Shown here piece after piece: positions 53,182-64,000 of a stretch of DNA of 64,000 nucleotides (position 1 is its first letter; each line of letters opens with the position of its first letter). The position numbers and the translations under genes are program-made. This stretch comes from Aquilaria yunnanensis. Taxonomy: Eukaryota > Streptophyta > Magnoliopsida > Malvales > Thymelaeaceae. Location: assembly GCA_039654915.1 (NCBI GenBank), contig CM077593.1, positions 37,418,501 to 37,482,500 on the forward strand, read 5' to 3'. The notes under the pieces were generated by a model. The model was not told the DNA's origin, searched no databases, and saw only the letters and a program-made list of their open reading frames with translations.

Positions 53182-56100
53182 GACCCTGATGAAGCTGAAT
53201 TTTGGGTGTACCAAGTGGAGAAATTTTTTGAGAGGATGGATGTATCCTCCACCCAGAAGGTGTTGCGACCCACCTTTAGACTTGAAGGTAATGTAGGGCT
53301 CTGGTGGAGAGCAGTGCAGAGAACTTACCAAGAGAGAAACCAAAGAAGACCACCAGCCAGGAGAAGATTATGAGGTGGGCAGACTTTCTCCAGGTCCTCC
53401 ACCAGTAGTATGTCAGTGAAGCTCAGAAGGACCAGAAACAAGTAGAATTTGATCAGTTGGAGCAGGGAGACCTTAGTGTCCTGGAATATGAGCAAAGGTT
53501 TAACAGTCTGATTAGATATGCCCCACAGTATGATGAGTAATAAGAGTTGAAGACCAAGAGATTCTTGAGAGGCTTGAGGCGTGAGTAGAGATAAATTCTT
53601 AGAGCAGTAGGGGCCAGAGACTGCTACTATATGATGCAAAGTGTTATTGCACTAAAACAAGAATTCAAAGAATAAACCAGGAGTGGACCTAGAAGTGGGA
53701 GTGGATCCCAGAAAGGGCAATAGAAAAGGCCGATAGAGGAAGTGGATCCTAATGGAGGAAGAAAGGGAAATGCGAAGGAAAAAGGACCACAACAATATGG
53801 TGCTCAATGCAACACTTGTGGAAAATTTCATGGCAATAAGCCATGCTTCAAAACTTCTATTGTATTCCACTAGTGTGGAGCACTAGATCATTGGGTAAGG
53901 GATTACCAAAGAGAAGAGATGACAAGAAAATGCTGGGAAAGTTTAATCCTAGAGGACTTGGGGGACAAATGGGTATGCCCCAGGTAAGAACAAACATGCC
54001 GAATCAAGGAGGGAGGAAGACACCAAGGGTACCTCAGGATCAGAGGAGGCCCAATGTAACCCCTGGTAGGGTATTTTAGCTGGAGACTTCCAGAAAGGTG
54101 CAGGAAGCACCAGAGGCTAAAGTTGCAGGCGGGGAGACTAGTCAGCATAAGACTAGCAAGAGGGCCCTAAAAGGTACCATTTACCTTAATGGCCAGTTAG
54201 TGTTTGCACTATTTGCTACTGGAGCTTTATTGTCTGTAATTTCTAATAGCTTGGTTAAGACCATGAATCTAGAAGTAAAATACATGACAAACATGTACTT
54301 GGTTAAAACTGCTGGCAATGAAGTTTTATTCACATATCACATGGTTAAAAATTGTGAAATCCAAATAGACAAGTTGAAACTGAGAGTAGATCTAATAGTG
54401 CTAGACACATATGATTATGATGTGATATTGGGCATGAACTAGCTATGAGAGAATAAAGTGATTATAGATTGTCATGCTAGACAATTAATAATGCCTGGTT
54501 GTGAACCATATGAATTGGATAAATCACTAAAGTTAGCTTTAGACTATCAAATTGAGGTATTGAAACTAATAACTCTAGAGAATGAATATGAATGACTGGA
54601 ACTTAATGACCAGGAAGTAGTTAATGAACTTAGGCAGATAACTATACTTCAGGATTTTCCAGAGGTCTTTCCTACAAGCCTACTTGGATTACCACCATTG
54701 AGAGAAGTGGAGTTTGAAATTGGACTGGTACCAGGAGTGACACCAATGTCTACTACTCCATATAGAATGGCACTACCTAAAATGGTCTAACTGAGGAAGC
54801 AGTTAGATGAATTGCTTGAGAAAGGGTTCATTAGACCCAGTGTGTCTTCTTGGAGAGTACCTATCTTATTTGTGAAAAATAAGGATGGAACCCTCAGGCT
54901 CTGTATTGATTACAAAAGCTAAATGCCTTGATCATTAAGAACAAATACCCCTTCCCAAGAATAGAAGATCTATTTGACTAATTGAAAGGAGCAAAGGTGT
55001 TTTCCAAAATAGATCAAAGGTCTGGATATTTCCAATTAAGAGTTAAGGAGGAGGACATACCTAAGACTGCTTTCAGGACTAGGTATGGACACTTTGAGTA
55101 TACAATAATGCCATTTGGGCTTACTAATGCACCTGCATTCTTTATGGACTTAATGTAGAGGGTGTTCAAAGCACACCTAGACCACTTTGCGGTAGTATTC
55201 ATAGATGATATTTCAGTATACTCAAAAGATGAGGAAATTCATAAGGAACACTTAAAAGTAGTGCTTGGCTTGCTCTAAGAACATAAGCTTTACAGGAAGC
55301 AGAGTAAATGTAAATTTTGCACTCAAGAAATTGGATTTTTTGGGTCATGTAATAAATGGTCAAGGGTTGGCCATAGATCCTGAAAAGGTAAGGTCAATCT
55401 TCGATTGGAAGCAACCTTAGAATGTGAGGGAAGTTAGAAGTTTCCTGGGGTTGGCTGGCTATTATAGGAGATTTGTGCCAAAATTCTCTGTTATAGCAGC
55501 ACCCATGACCCAGTTGGCCAGAAAGAACTAGAAATTTGTCTGGGAAACCAAATGTGAAGAAAGCTTCCAAGAGCTAAAAGGAGACTGACAACAGCTCCTG
55601 TATTTGTTTTACTAGATCCTGAAAAGGATTATGAGGTGTACACTAATGCATCTCATGTAGGACTAGGCTATGTCCTAATGTAGGAAAAGCAGGCTATTGC
55701 TTTTGGGTCTAGACAATTAAGACCACATGAAAAGATGTATGCAGTGCATGATTTGGATTTAGCAGTAGTAGTTTTTGCCCTTAAGCAATTGAGACATTAC
55801 CTGTTAGGTAATAGATTTCAAGTTTATACAGACCACAAAAGTCTCCAGTACATTTTCACTCAGAAAGACTTAAATATGAGACAAATGAGGTAGTTGGAAT
55901 ATCATAAGGATTTTGACTATGTAATTGAATACACAGCCGGGAAAGCCAATGTAGTAGCAGATGCCTTGAGTAGAAATTATACAGGGGTGCTCAAAGGTGG
56001 AGAAAATGAGCATAAGGCCGAGAGCCTTAGCCTTACTTGTTTAGCAAGTCAATGGTTAACCTGGGAATGTGAGCAGCTTAGTGTACTCACTATTACCCCA

Positions 56101-57563
56101 GAGTGGAAGGAACTTATCAGGGAAGCCTAGTCTGATGATGAGCACATGGGACTAGTGTCTGGACAGAAGAAGGGAGAACTATTTCAAGGATTCTCCTATA
56201 AGCAAGGAATGTTGTACTTCCAGAATAGGTTGTATGTGCCTGAAAAGGATAACCTATGACTTCAAATTTTGGAAGAAGCTCACTCTAGCAAGTTGAGTAT
56301 CCATCCAGGAGCCACAAAGATGTACTATGCTCTTAGAGCTTACTTTTGGTGCCCATACATGAAACAAGATATTAGTGCTCATGTAGCCAAATGTGAAGTG
56401 TGCCAACAAGTGAAGGTTGAGCACCAGAAACCAAGAGGGAAGCTTCAAAACTTGCCCATACCTGAGAAAAAATGGGGATCCATATCTATGGACTTTTTCA
56501 TGGGGATGCCACTAACTAGAAGGAAACATAATGCCATTTGGGTCATTGTGGATAGATTGACCAAGGTAGCCCATTTCTTCCCATTAATCTCACTGATTCT
56601 TCGGACAAGCTTGCACAACTCTATATAAGGGAAACAATGAGATTACATGGAGTACCTAATAACATTGTGTTAGATAGGGATCCTAGGTTTGTTTCTAGGT
56701 TTTGGAAATCCCTACATCAGGCAGTAGGAACTAAACTTAATTTTAACTAAGCATACCATCCACAGACTAATGGACAAATAGAGAGAACAATTCAAACTCT
56801 GGAAGATATGCTGAGATGTTGTGTCATTGACTTCCAGGGAGAATAGGATGTGCATCTCCCACTAGTGGAATTATCTTATAACAATGGCTATCATTCAGTG
56901 ATTGGGATGGCCCTATATGAAGCCTTGTATGGTAGAAAGTGTATTACTCCTCATTGCTGGCATCAGCCAGAAGATAAGTTGGAGTTGGGGCCAAACATTG
57001 TTAAAGAGACCACAGAAAAGATAAAACTGATTCAGGCAAGAATCAAAGCTGCAAATGATAGGCAGCAGTCTTATACCAACTTGAAAAGGAGGAAAGACCT
57101 GGAATTCCAGGAAGGAGACTGGGTGTGGCTTAAAGCTTCTCCTATGAAATGAGTAATAAGATTTGGAAAGAAAGGAAAGCTGGCACCTAGATATATAGGA
57201 CTATATCAAATATTGGCCAAGGTGGGAAATGTGGCATATCAGTTCGATTTGCCACCAAAACTTGGAAACATACATAATGTGTTTCATGTGAGCCTTCTCA
57301 AGAAATATGTTCCAAGTTCTAAGCAGATAGAGATACCTACTAGTGTACCTGTAACACTAAACCTTTCTTATGAGAAAGTACCAATCCAATTCCTATATAG
57401 GGATACTAGGAAGCTAAGAAGCAGGTGGATCTCTATGATCAAAGTTCAATGGAGTAACCACACCCTTAAAGAGGCAACCTGGGAAGTAGAACAGGAAATT
57501 TCCAAGAGTTACGCTCAGTTGTATCCTAGACTGGTGAAGAATTTAGAGGACCAAATTTTTTAA
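53182..57563 (+). pseudogene. gag-pol: Element T Gag C-terminus and Pol, degenerate
   Basis: Order of domains: gag core (EFWVYQVEKFFERMD, GLWWRAVQ), degenerate zinc knuckle near 53810-53900, and protease near 54200, where the catalytic Asp is replaced (LFATGALLSVIS). RT follows ([25 protein letters not shown] near 55200), then RNase H with the first catalytic Asp changed to Asn (VYTNAS near 55640). Integrase has HSSKLSIHPGATKMY, C-x2-C, SMDFFMGMP and [19 protein letters not shown]. Its C-terminal domain ends IKVQWSNHTLKEATWEVEQE, the chromodomain-like tail also seen in S. Many stops and frameshifts. The final stop at 57561-57563 lies 12 bases before the 3' LTR, within a purine-rich AAGGAGGGAGGAG that is the likely polypurine tract. 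Confidence 0.88.
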
Positions 57564-57575
57564 GGAGGGAGGAGT

Positions 57576-59675
57576 TGTTAGGATCATACCTCAGTGATTG
57601 GCCCAGGGCAAGAATGCAAAGGAAATGCAATAAAAACATGAGGGATTCAATTGAAAATGTGAATGGTGATGTAAATGCAAAATCGATGCAAAACTGAGAA
57701 CATTTGGGTCTAGAATGGACAAGAAAAGTGACTATGGGGCTAATGGCAAGAAACAAAGTTTAAGGGTGACTTTGAAAGTTCTTTCGGGTACCTTAAGTAA
57801 CACTAAAGATGCATGAAGGATTACGTTAGAGCATGCAAAATTAAGCAAGGCCGAGAAGGTTATTAAGTCCAATTAATGGGACATGTGGCACCTAATTCCA
57901 ATTTGCATGCATCCACTCAAAATCAAAAATGTTAGTTTTGGGTTGACTTTGTTTTTCCAAGCATCTAGTTGTTCATGGCAAGGAGGAAGGCCGAGTCTTG
58001 AAGGTTTCATGGTAAAACTTGTGAATTAAAGCATGAGGTGAAGAATTAAGCTTGCATTTTGGTGTTTAGGCCTAAGGCGACCATGCCATTTAAGTTTCAA
58101 GCCAAGCTTGGAGGATTAAGGCGTAACTGAAAGCTCAAGGTTGTGTTTTTGGGTAAGGTTCATAATTCTACTTGATTTTGGTATAATTCCATGTTTAAGT
58201 GGATTAATGGCATCTAGGTGATAGTAAATTATGCTATGTGATCTTAGTTGCTAGATGGGCATATGGTTGAACTTTTGGGTTCATAAGGTTTGGCTAGCTA
58301 GTCCGAATAATGGCAAGTACTTAAGTTCTTAGTAAGTCGGCCAACTTACTCTTGCACTTGGAGCTCTTGTGGATTAGAGAATTGAAATGAGAATGCTTGA
58401 AGTGCAAGAAATGGATATGTACTTGCTAGTGGTTTCAGCAGAGAAGAACAATGTGGTGTGTGTGTGAGTTGTATGCCTTGTTTACTTAATTGTGCTAGCT
58501 AGCCCTTGTAGGTCATATTATTATGCTTATATGTCTCGGGTAGTATATGTGTACATGTATTATACTTGTGTTTTCTTTGTTTTCATGTCTTTCTTGCAGG
58601 TTAAGTTATGCTTATGGGAGGTTAAGCTTTCGGCTTAACTAAATAAACTCATTATGAGTTGTAATGAACCTTACTGAGTATTAGTACTCATGCCCTTATT
58701 GATTATGTTTCAGGAAAAGGAATTGAGCTTGAGTGATCAATATTGTTGTTGTTTCTTGTATACTAAGTTAGTACACTATTGTCAAGGTATGTGCCAAAAC
58801 TGAAACTTGGCTTGTTTAAGTACATGTGCAAGTCTTATGTTTTATGCCCAAAACTTATGTATTGAGTTTTGCAGACCTTGTGTAGATTGTGGGACTTGTC
58901 TAGGTGAGAGAGATGGATGTATGTTCTGGGGCTCTTGTGTGGTGGTTTGCATTCATGACCATGAACTTGGTCATAGGTCTTATGCGTTCGATCTTGTATT
59001 GTACCCTTAAGGTACTTGGGTATTATAGGTAGCTTGGACTTGTAATGCATAACTTTGGATTATTTTGGACAATGGGTACTCTTGGTATGTTGCCAAGTTA
59101 TAAGTACTTGTATGTAGGCTCTTTTGTGTATATAATTAGCCTCGGTTAAACTTGGTTTTAATGTATATATGTTATGGTTGATGGAATGCCAAGTTATGTT
59201 TGATTTATGTGCTTATGGAATTGTCATTATAAGATAAACATCTTGTGATCTCTACTTGGCCGAATACTCATGGGCATGGAAAACTTGTTTTCAAAACTTG
59301 TAAAGATGTGGGCTTCTTGCTTGTCATGCATTGGAGTAGCACACTTGATGAGCACACATCATTGACACTTAAAGATATACAAGTGCTTGCCTTGCCTTGT
59401 GTTGCAAGTTGTTGATGTAGCCTTGCTTGTGTTGCAAGTTAGTGTTATGGGCCTTGCCTTAAGCTACAAGTAAATGTACAGATCAACTCAATAAGCCTCA
59501 TGGGGCACCTCCCAGGCCTTAAGCTTAAGAAAATAAGACTTAAACTACCTAAAAGAAAGTTGGCTGAAATTAAAAGTAATTCATAACACTTAGAACACAA
59601 GAGTTTAATAACTTTCTGGGTAGTATGGTGAGTGGCACTGAGAGTGCATAGTTGGGGCCTGTGTGGGGTGTAACA
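57576..59675 (+). repeat. 3' LTR of element T
   Basis: 2,100 bp, TGTTAGG to GTAACA, aligned throughout with 38977-41077 with scattered substitutions and small indels. Confidence 0.92.
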
Positions 59676-59680
59676 CTCTA

Positions 59681-60057
59681 CCTCGTGGTCACTAAGAAAA
59701 TAGTAGCTTTGGTACTGGTGAGGGAAGAGGGAGGAAAGCGGTGGTCGGTGTACTATGTAAAAAAGTCCTAACATGGTGCCGAAGTTAGGTACCCTCCACT
59801 GCAAAAGGCCATCTACGCCCTAGTACTGACAAGTAGGAGACTTCGGCCTTATTTGCAAGGACATCCCATCACAATGGTAAGTAACTTACCTTTCTGGGAT
59901 GTCATGAGGAAAGGAGACCACTCGGGATGATTGTCAAAGTGGCGCATCAAGCTCAGAGAGTTCGAAATCACTTGTGGACCAATGAGGGCCATAAAAGCCC
60001 AGGCATTGGTAGACTTCATTACTAAGGTGCCTAAGATTGAGGGTACTCCAGAAGACC
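59681..60057 (+). pseudogene. gag-pol: Element V: first RNase H segment
   Basis: Resumes the frame broken at 38976 with VVTKKIVALVLVREEG, then VYYVKKS, HGAEVRYPPLQKAIYALVLTSRRLRPYLQGHPI and IKAQALVDFITKVPK. These match Y's first, catalytically degenerate RNase H and the following connector. Stops are present. It is cut at 60058 by a solo LTR. Confidence 0.85.
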
Positions 60058-62537
60058 TGTTACCACCTCATAAAATGGGAGAATTACAAGTGTGTCATAA
60101 TGACTAAAAACCATTATATTGTGTAATTCTCACCATAGTGTTTGAAGTGTGGGGGTAAAAGGCATGATCAACACCTCTAAAAGTGTTCCAAGTTGGTAAC
60201 TTGGCCCCCAAGAAAAGCCTAAAGGATTGCTTGTTTGTCAAGCAACCTATGGACTTTTTTGTAAGGTTTTGAAAATTCGGGTACTCAATTGCAAAACTCT
60301 CAAGAAAGAGACTTGGAGAGTTATGGGAAGGATATAAATGGTATGAAAGTGGTATTGGAGGACCAAATTACTCATGGAAGACAAGTTTGGAGAAAGGAAA
60401 CACTAAAGGAAATAAGGACCTAAATGTCCTAGTGTAAACCTTAAGGTGTTCAAGCTTTTGACTTAAGTCTAAGTGTGGAATTGTGGGGTTATCCCACCAT
60501 GGGGGAGGCAGCCATGACTTGATAATTAGTCAAAAATGTTGGGCACATGTGTACCAATGAGTTTAAGACAAAGAAACCATAATTAGTGAGAAAGAAAATG
60601 ACAGAAAGCAAGGTTAAGCTTGTTAAGTGTGTTTTGTGCCCTAAAGCTCATTTAAGGCCATTTAAGTGGCCAAATCACTTATCCCCCTCTCATTTTCATC
60701 CTCCTCCAGCCCAAGAATACAGCCATACTTCCTCCATATCCACCACACCTTCAAACTTGCAATTGATTAAAATTGAAGGCAAAAGGAAGCAATTGGAAGC
60801 AAACTAGAGCCATTTTTTGCATACTTCAAGGATCAAGCTTGATTTTTGGCCTACCCACTTTGGTAAGGGTTCTCTTACTCTCATGGGTTGTTTTCTGTAT
60901 TTTCAAGCAACCATGGAGCTAGGGCTAAGCTTGGAAGAGAGCCATGAGCTTGATGAACCAAACCATGGAGTGCACTTATTGAAGGTTTTGTGACCTAGTG
61001 TGAAGTGCACAAAGATGGCAGTAAAATGAGGATTTCTAGAACCCAAAGTTAGTACTAAGTAGTGTTAAAATCCTCCTAAGGCCAAGAATTAGCTTGAGGA
61101 GGGCTGCCATAGTGATTTGGTTATGTTTATTATGTGTTTTATGGACTAACCTATGGTATATGCTGCTGCCACATTTCATGTGTTTGTTGTTTGTGTTTGG
61201 CTGCTGCATTTGGTTGCTATATCTTGTATATATGCATTGTGGTTTTTGTGTTTTAGTGTCTTTGGATGCAGGCTTTAATGAGGATCACATTACCTTAAGA
61301 AACCAAGTGTTACCCTTAGTAAGTTTCTCAATGAAACTTACTCCCCTCAATTCTGTGATTTCAGGTCCAGCAGAAAGATCACCTTCAAACTAACCTTTGT
61401 GGTTTGATTTTTAGTCTGAAATTTCAGGTACATGAACTTCCATATGTCTAGTTATGATCTGGAAAGTTTGGTGATTTTAGGAGCACATTTGGTATTTTTA
61501 ATGGTGGTACTTATTGCGTTGTGCAGCAGCTGTCCAGCATCCTGTTTTTGGAGTCCATTGTGTCTCAGGACCTCCTGTAACCTAGGGTGCGTATTTAGCT
61601 GAGTTAATACCATATTGTAGTGCATGTATTCATGTACAAGTAGTGTATGTAAAATGAGACAAGTATGTGAACATTTGAGTAATGTTTCGCCTGTGTAAGT
61701 GATGTGGTGCAAAGCTGCCTAAGTGTGAATGATGGGCTGCTTACTTGTAAATTCGGTTTTGGCAAGATAAAGTTGTTAAAATAAAGGGAATGTAATTCCT
61801 ATGTGTAATGGACATATATGGGATAGCCTTAGAGGGCTTTACCCTTGTGAATGAAGTGTGTGCATGGTTTGGAAAAATTGTATGGGCAAAATGGTACAAA
61901 AGTTGCCAGAATTTTGACTTTCGACCTAAAGTTGAATATCTCCCTGTGTAGAATGAATCTTGGTATGAAATTTTGACCACACGTAGAGAATATCTAGAGG
62001 GTTAACTGGGCTTTCTAATTTCTGGATTTAGAGCTCTGTGGCCAAAGATATGACGTTGCAAAATTGGCTGAGTTACTATTCATTTGGTCAGAATTCTGTA
62101 ACCAACTTAAAAAATCCATAACTTGGTCCATGGTCCATAGGTGGGCTATTGATGTAAAAAAAAATTCCTTTGTTTTCTCTAAGTCTCTACTTGATAATGG
62201 AGCAAATAAAACATGGGGGTATGTGGCTAGAATGATACAGTTTTTTAGTCGAAGTTACAGGTGCAGTAGCTGGTCACTAGAACAAGATTGCCTAATGTGT
62301 GGAAGCCAAAACTAAGACGTGTGCTAGTGTTTTCCTTCTTAGCTACTATAGTGTGCATAAATGTAAATATGTGTGTTATGGTTAGACCAATATGCATGTA
62401 TTTACATAGTGCTCAAGAGGGTTACTTGAGTATGTACACTAGGGGTGTTGTTCTGATGACCTACAGGGCACACCAAACCTGGGAGTTTAAATGCACAGTT
62501 TTGGCACCATAACTGGACTACCTCGGAGTGGGTAACA
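60058..62537. repeat. Solo LTR of an unassigned element (2.48 kb)
   Basis: Starts TGTTACC and ends GGTAACA, flanked by a perfect AGACC duplication at 60053-60057 and 62538-62542; the V reading frame rejoins cleanly across it. There is no internal element sequence. The length resembles chromovirus LTRs, but I see no clear match to the LTRs of S or T. The terminal bases are an inverted repeat (TGTTACC/GGTAACA), so the strand cannot be told. Short frames inside, such as the hydrophobic one near 61094-61393, have no support as genes. Confidence 0.82.
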
Positions 62538-62542
62538 AGACC

Positions 62543-62822
62543 TCAGAAATGATGAGCCAAAGTGGATGTTATTCATAGATGGCACCTTAGGATCCAAACA
62601 CCAGGGAGCTGGAGTAATTCTCCATGGGCCCGAAGGTATGAAGGCCATCAAATTCGGCGTCGATGTCACCAACAATGTTGCCAAGTACAAAGCCCTCATA
62701 GCAGACTTGCAGTTGGCAAAAAGAGTTGGTGTGAGAAATTTGAAAGCCCACAATGATTCCCAACTAGTGGTTCAGCAGATGACGGGGGATAATGGTGCCA
62801 AAGATCCAAACTTCACCAAGTG
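62543..62822 (+). pseudogene. gag-pol: Element V: second (archaeal-type) RNase H, truncated
   Basis: Contains EPKWMLFIDGTLGSKHQGAG, TNNVAKYKALIADLQLAKRVGVRNLKAHNDSQLVVQQ and GAKDPNFTK, matching Y's second RNase H up to the residue before YHELV. The catalytic Asp of IDG is kept; the Glu of EYEAL has become Lys. It then stops at the start of the tandem repeat, so the rest of the domain and integrase are deleted. Confidence 0.85.
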
Positions 62823-63650
62823 AAAGTCTTGGCTTGAAGTGACATGTCTCTACCAAAGGTGTAACTTCGCCAAGTAAAAGTCTTGGTTTGAAGTAACACA
62901 TCTATGCCAAAGGTGTAACTTTTCAAAGTGAAAGTCTTGGCTTGAAGTAACACGTCCTTGCTGAAGGTGCAACTTCGCCAAGCAAAGAGTCTTGGCTTGA
63001 TGTAACATGTCCCTGCCAAAGGTGCAACTTCACCAAGCAAAGAGTATTGGCTTGAAGTAACACATCTATGCTGAAGGTGTAACTTTGCCAAGTGAAAGTC
63101 TTGGTTTGAAGTAACACATCTCTATCGAAGGTGTAACTTCGCCGAGTAAAAGTTTTGGTTTGAAGTAACACATCTCTATCAATTGGGTAACTTCGCCAAG
63201 GAAAGAGTCTTGGCTTGAAGTACCGCATTTATGTCGAAGGTGTAACTTCACCAAGTAAAAGTCTTGGTTTGAAGTAACACATCTATGCCAAACGTGTAAC
63301 TTCACCAAGTAAAAGTCTTGGTTTGAAGTAACATATCTATGCCAAAGGTGTAACTTCACCAAGCAAAGAGTCTTGGCTTGAAGTAACCCGTCTCTATCGA
63401 AGGTGTAACTTTGCCAAGCAAAGAGTATTGGCTTGAAGTAACACATCTCTGACGAAGGTGTAACTTCGCCAAGCAAAGAGTCTTGCCTTGAAGTATCACA
63501 TCTACACCAAAGGTGTAACTTCACAAAGTAAAAGTCTTAGTTTGAAGTAACACATCTCTATCGAAGGTGTAACTTTTCCAAGAAAAGACTCTTGGCTTGA
63601 AAAAACACGTCTACATCGAGGGTCTCCAAAAGAAAAGAATCTTTTCCTAA
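62823..63650 (+). repeat. Tandem repeat, about 15 units of 54-55 bp
   Basis: A unit with the cores AGTCTTGGCTTGAAGTAACA and AAAGGTGTAACTTCGCCAAG recurs with start points near 62826, 62880, 62934, 62989, 63044, 63098, 63152, 63207, 63261, 63315, 63370, 63425, 63480, 63534 and 63589. Spacing is always 54 or 55 bp; the extra base comes from the linker (TAAAAG or CAAAGAG type). Units differ by a few bases. It lies between truncated pol and the 3' LTR of V, where Tat-lineage elements are known to carry variable repeats. Minus-strand frames through it are by-products of the 54-bp period. Confidence 0.93.
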
Positions 63651-63806
63651 AGTAGCTCTTGTTAGTCGAGGGTGTAACTTCATCCAAACTAGTAAATCCT
63701 TTACTAAAAGTAGCACGATTGCGCCAAGGATGCAACCTCAGAAAGATGAAGATTTTTGGCTGAAGGGCAATGTGGGAGACCCGAAGATACAACTTCACTT
63801 CATTAG
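63651..63806. other. Internal sequence of V before its 3' LTR
   Basis: Short non-coding stretch with one or two degenerate pieces of the 54-bp repeat at its left. No clear polypurine tract is visible before 63807, unlike in Y and Z. Confidence 0.5.
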
Positions 63807-64000
63807 TGATAGCCAAAGGGCTATCACCCACAGGACATTCGAAAAAAAGGCTTTACACCACCCTCAGAAGAGAATACAACCAACCTTGGGAGGAATCCCT
63901 ATGCCACCCTTGGAAGAGAATAAGACCAACCTTGGGAAAGGGGTCTACCCCACCCTCTGAAGAGATTATCAAAATTACAACATTGGCAAAGAAAAGGGTC
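63807..64000 (+). repeat. Start of 3' LTR of element V
   Basis: Begins TGATAGCC-AAA-GGGCTATCA, the terminal inverted-repeat signature of this LTR family. It continues with CCACCCTTGGAAGAG and ACCAACCTTGGGAAAG blocks that match the start of the W LTR on the other strand. It runs off the right edge. Confidence 0.75.

Larger units (their letters stand above)
38977..59675 (+). mobile_element. Element T: degenerate chromovirus inserted in V
   Basis: LTRs 38977-41077 and 57576-59675, initiator-Met primer site, gag-pol relic with an end chromodomain-like segment. Target duplication CTTTA (38972-38976) and CTCTA (59676-59680) differ at one base. Its own length without the nested insertion is about 9.4 kb. 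The LTRs differ at many sites, so it is much older than S, which is nested inside it. Confidence 0.92.
35242..64000 (+). mobile_element. Element V: Tat-type relic hosting the nested insertions
   Basis: Plus-strand element of the same family as W. Own sequence: 35242-38976, 59681-60057 and 62543 to beyond the window. Removal of T and of the solo LTR at 60058 rejoins the RNase H reading at the duplicated target sites. The 5' LTR is truncated (321 bp), integrase and the antisense gene are missing, and the 3' LTR begins at 63807. Confidence 0.85.

Noticed and set aside
61094..61393. Hydrophobic 99-codon frame resembling a small membrane protein
   Set aside because: It lies within a solo LTR, no homolog is recognised, and composition bias (T/G-rich) explains the hydrophobicity.
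62823..63650. CRISPR-like array
   Set aside because: The whole unit is repeated with no unique spacers, and the setting is a plant retrotransposon.
62813..63831. Long minus-strand frames of an 18-residue repeated peptide
   Set aside because: They follow from the 54-bp period of the tandem array, start and stop where 55-bp units shift the frame, and have no upstream signals.

Overview
This window is plant nuclear heterochromatin made almost entirely of LTR retrotransposons. I found no convincing host gene, tRNA, rRNA or CRISPR array. The organism is a flowering plant, probably a eudicot. The reasons are a Ty1/copia element with an initiator-Met-tRNA primer site, Ty3/gypsy chromoviruses with long LTRs, and a Tat-lineage Ty3/gypsy family with an aspartate-tRNA-like primer site, two RNase H domains and a spliced antisense gene. 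Family names come from motifs I recognise; no database search was run.

Layout, left to right. 1-3074: 5' part of a copia element on the minus strand (gag start, 1.4 kb leader, primer site, 5' LTR). 3075-5546: a decayed Tat-type element (relic antisense gene on +, relic protease on -). 5547-8178 and 19388-20184: element X, a decayed minus-strand chromovirus. 8179-19387: element Y, a structurally complete Tat-type element inserted into X with target duplication CATGC. Y has equal 867-bp LTRs, one uninterrupted gag-pol frame on the minus strand and a four-exon gene on the plus strand. 20185-35241: two related, badly deleted Tat-type elements (Z and W) that share a middle LTR. Z's antisense gene is interrupted by a copia solo LTR and by a solo LTR of the Y family. 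35242-64000: element V, another Tat-type relic in the opposite orientation, head-to-head with W.

V holds a deep nest. Chromovirus T (38977-59675, 2.1-kb LTRs) sits in its RNase H region. A copia solo LTR (41910-53176) sits in T's gag. Chromovirus S (42790-52637) sits in that solo LTR. Each step has a target duplication: CTTTA/CTCTA, GTTGT and ATATC. A separate 2.48-kb solo LTR (60058-62537, AGACC) also cuts V. After a truncated pol, V carries fifteen 54-55-bp tandem repeats and then the start of its 3' LTR.

As a biological system the most interesting object is the Tat-type family. Its gag start codon lies inside the 5' LTR, and the frame is read straight through the primer-binding site. The antisense gene has its own TATA box, and its three introns are conserved between copies Y and Z. 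The youngest element, S, has LTRs that differ at one site that I found. Its otherwise open gag-pol frame has a single stop codon in integrase.
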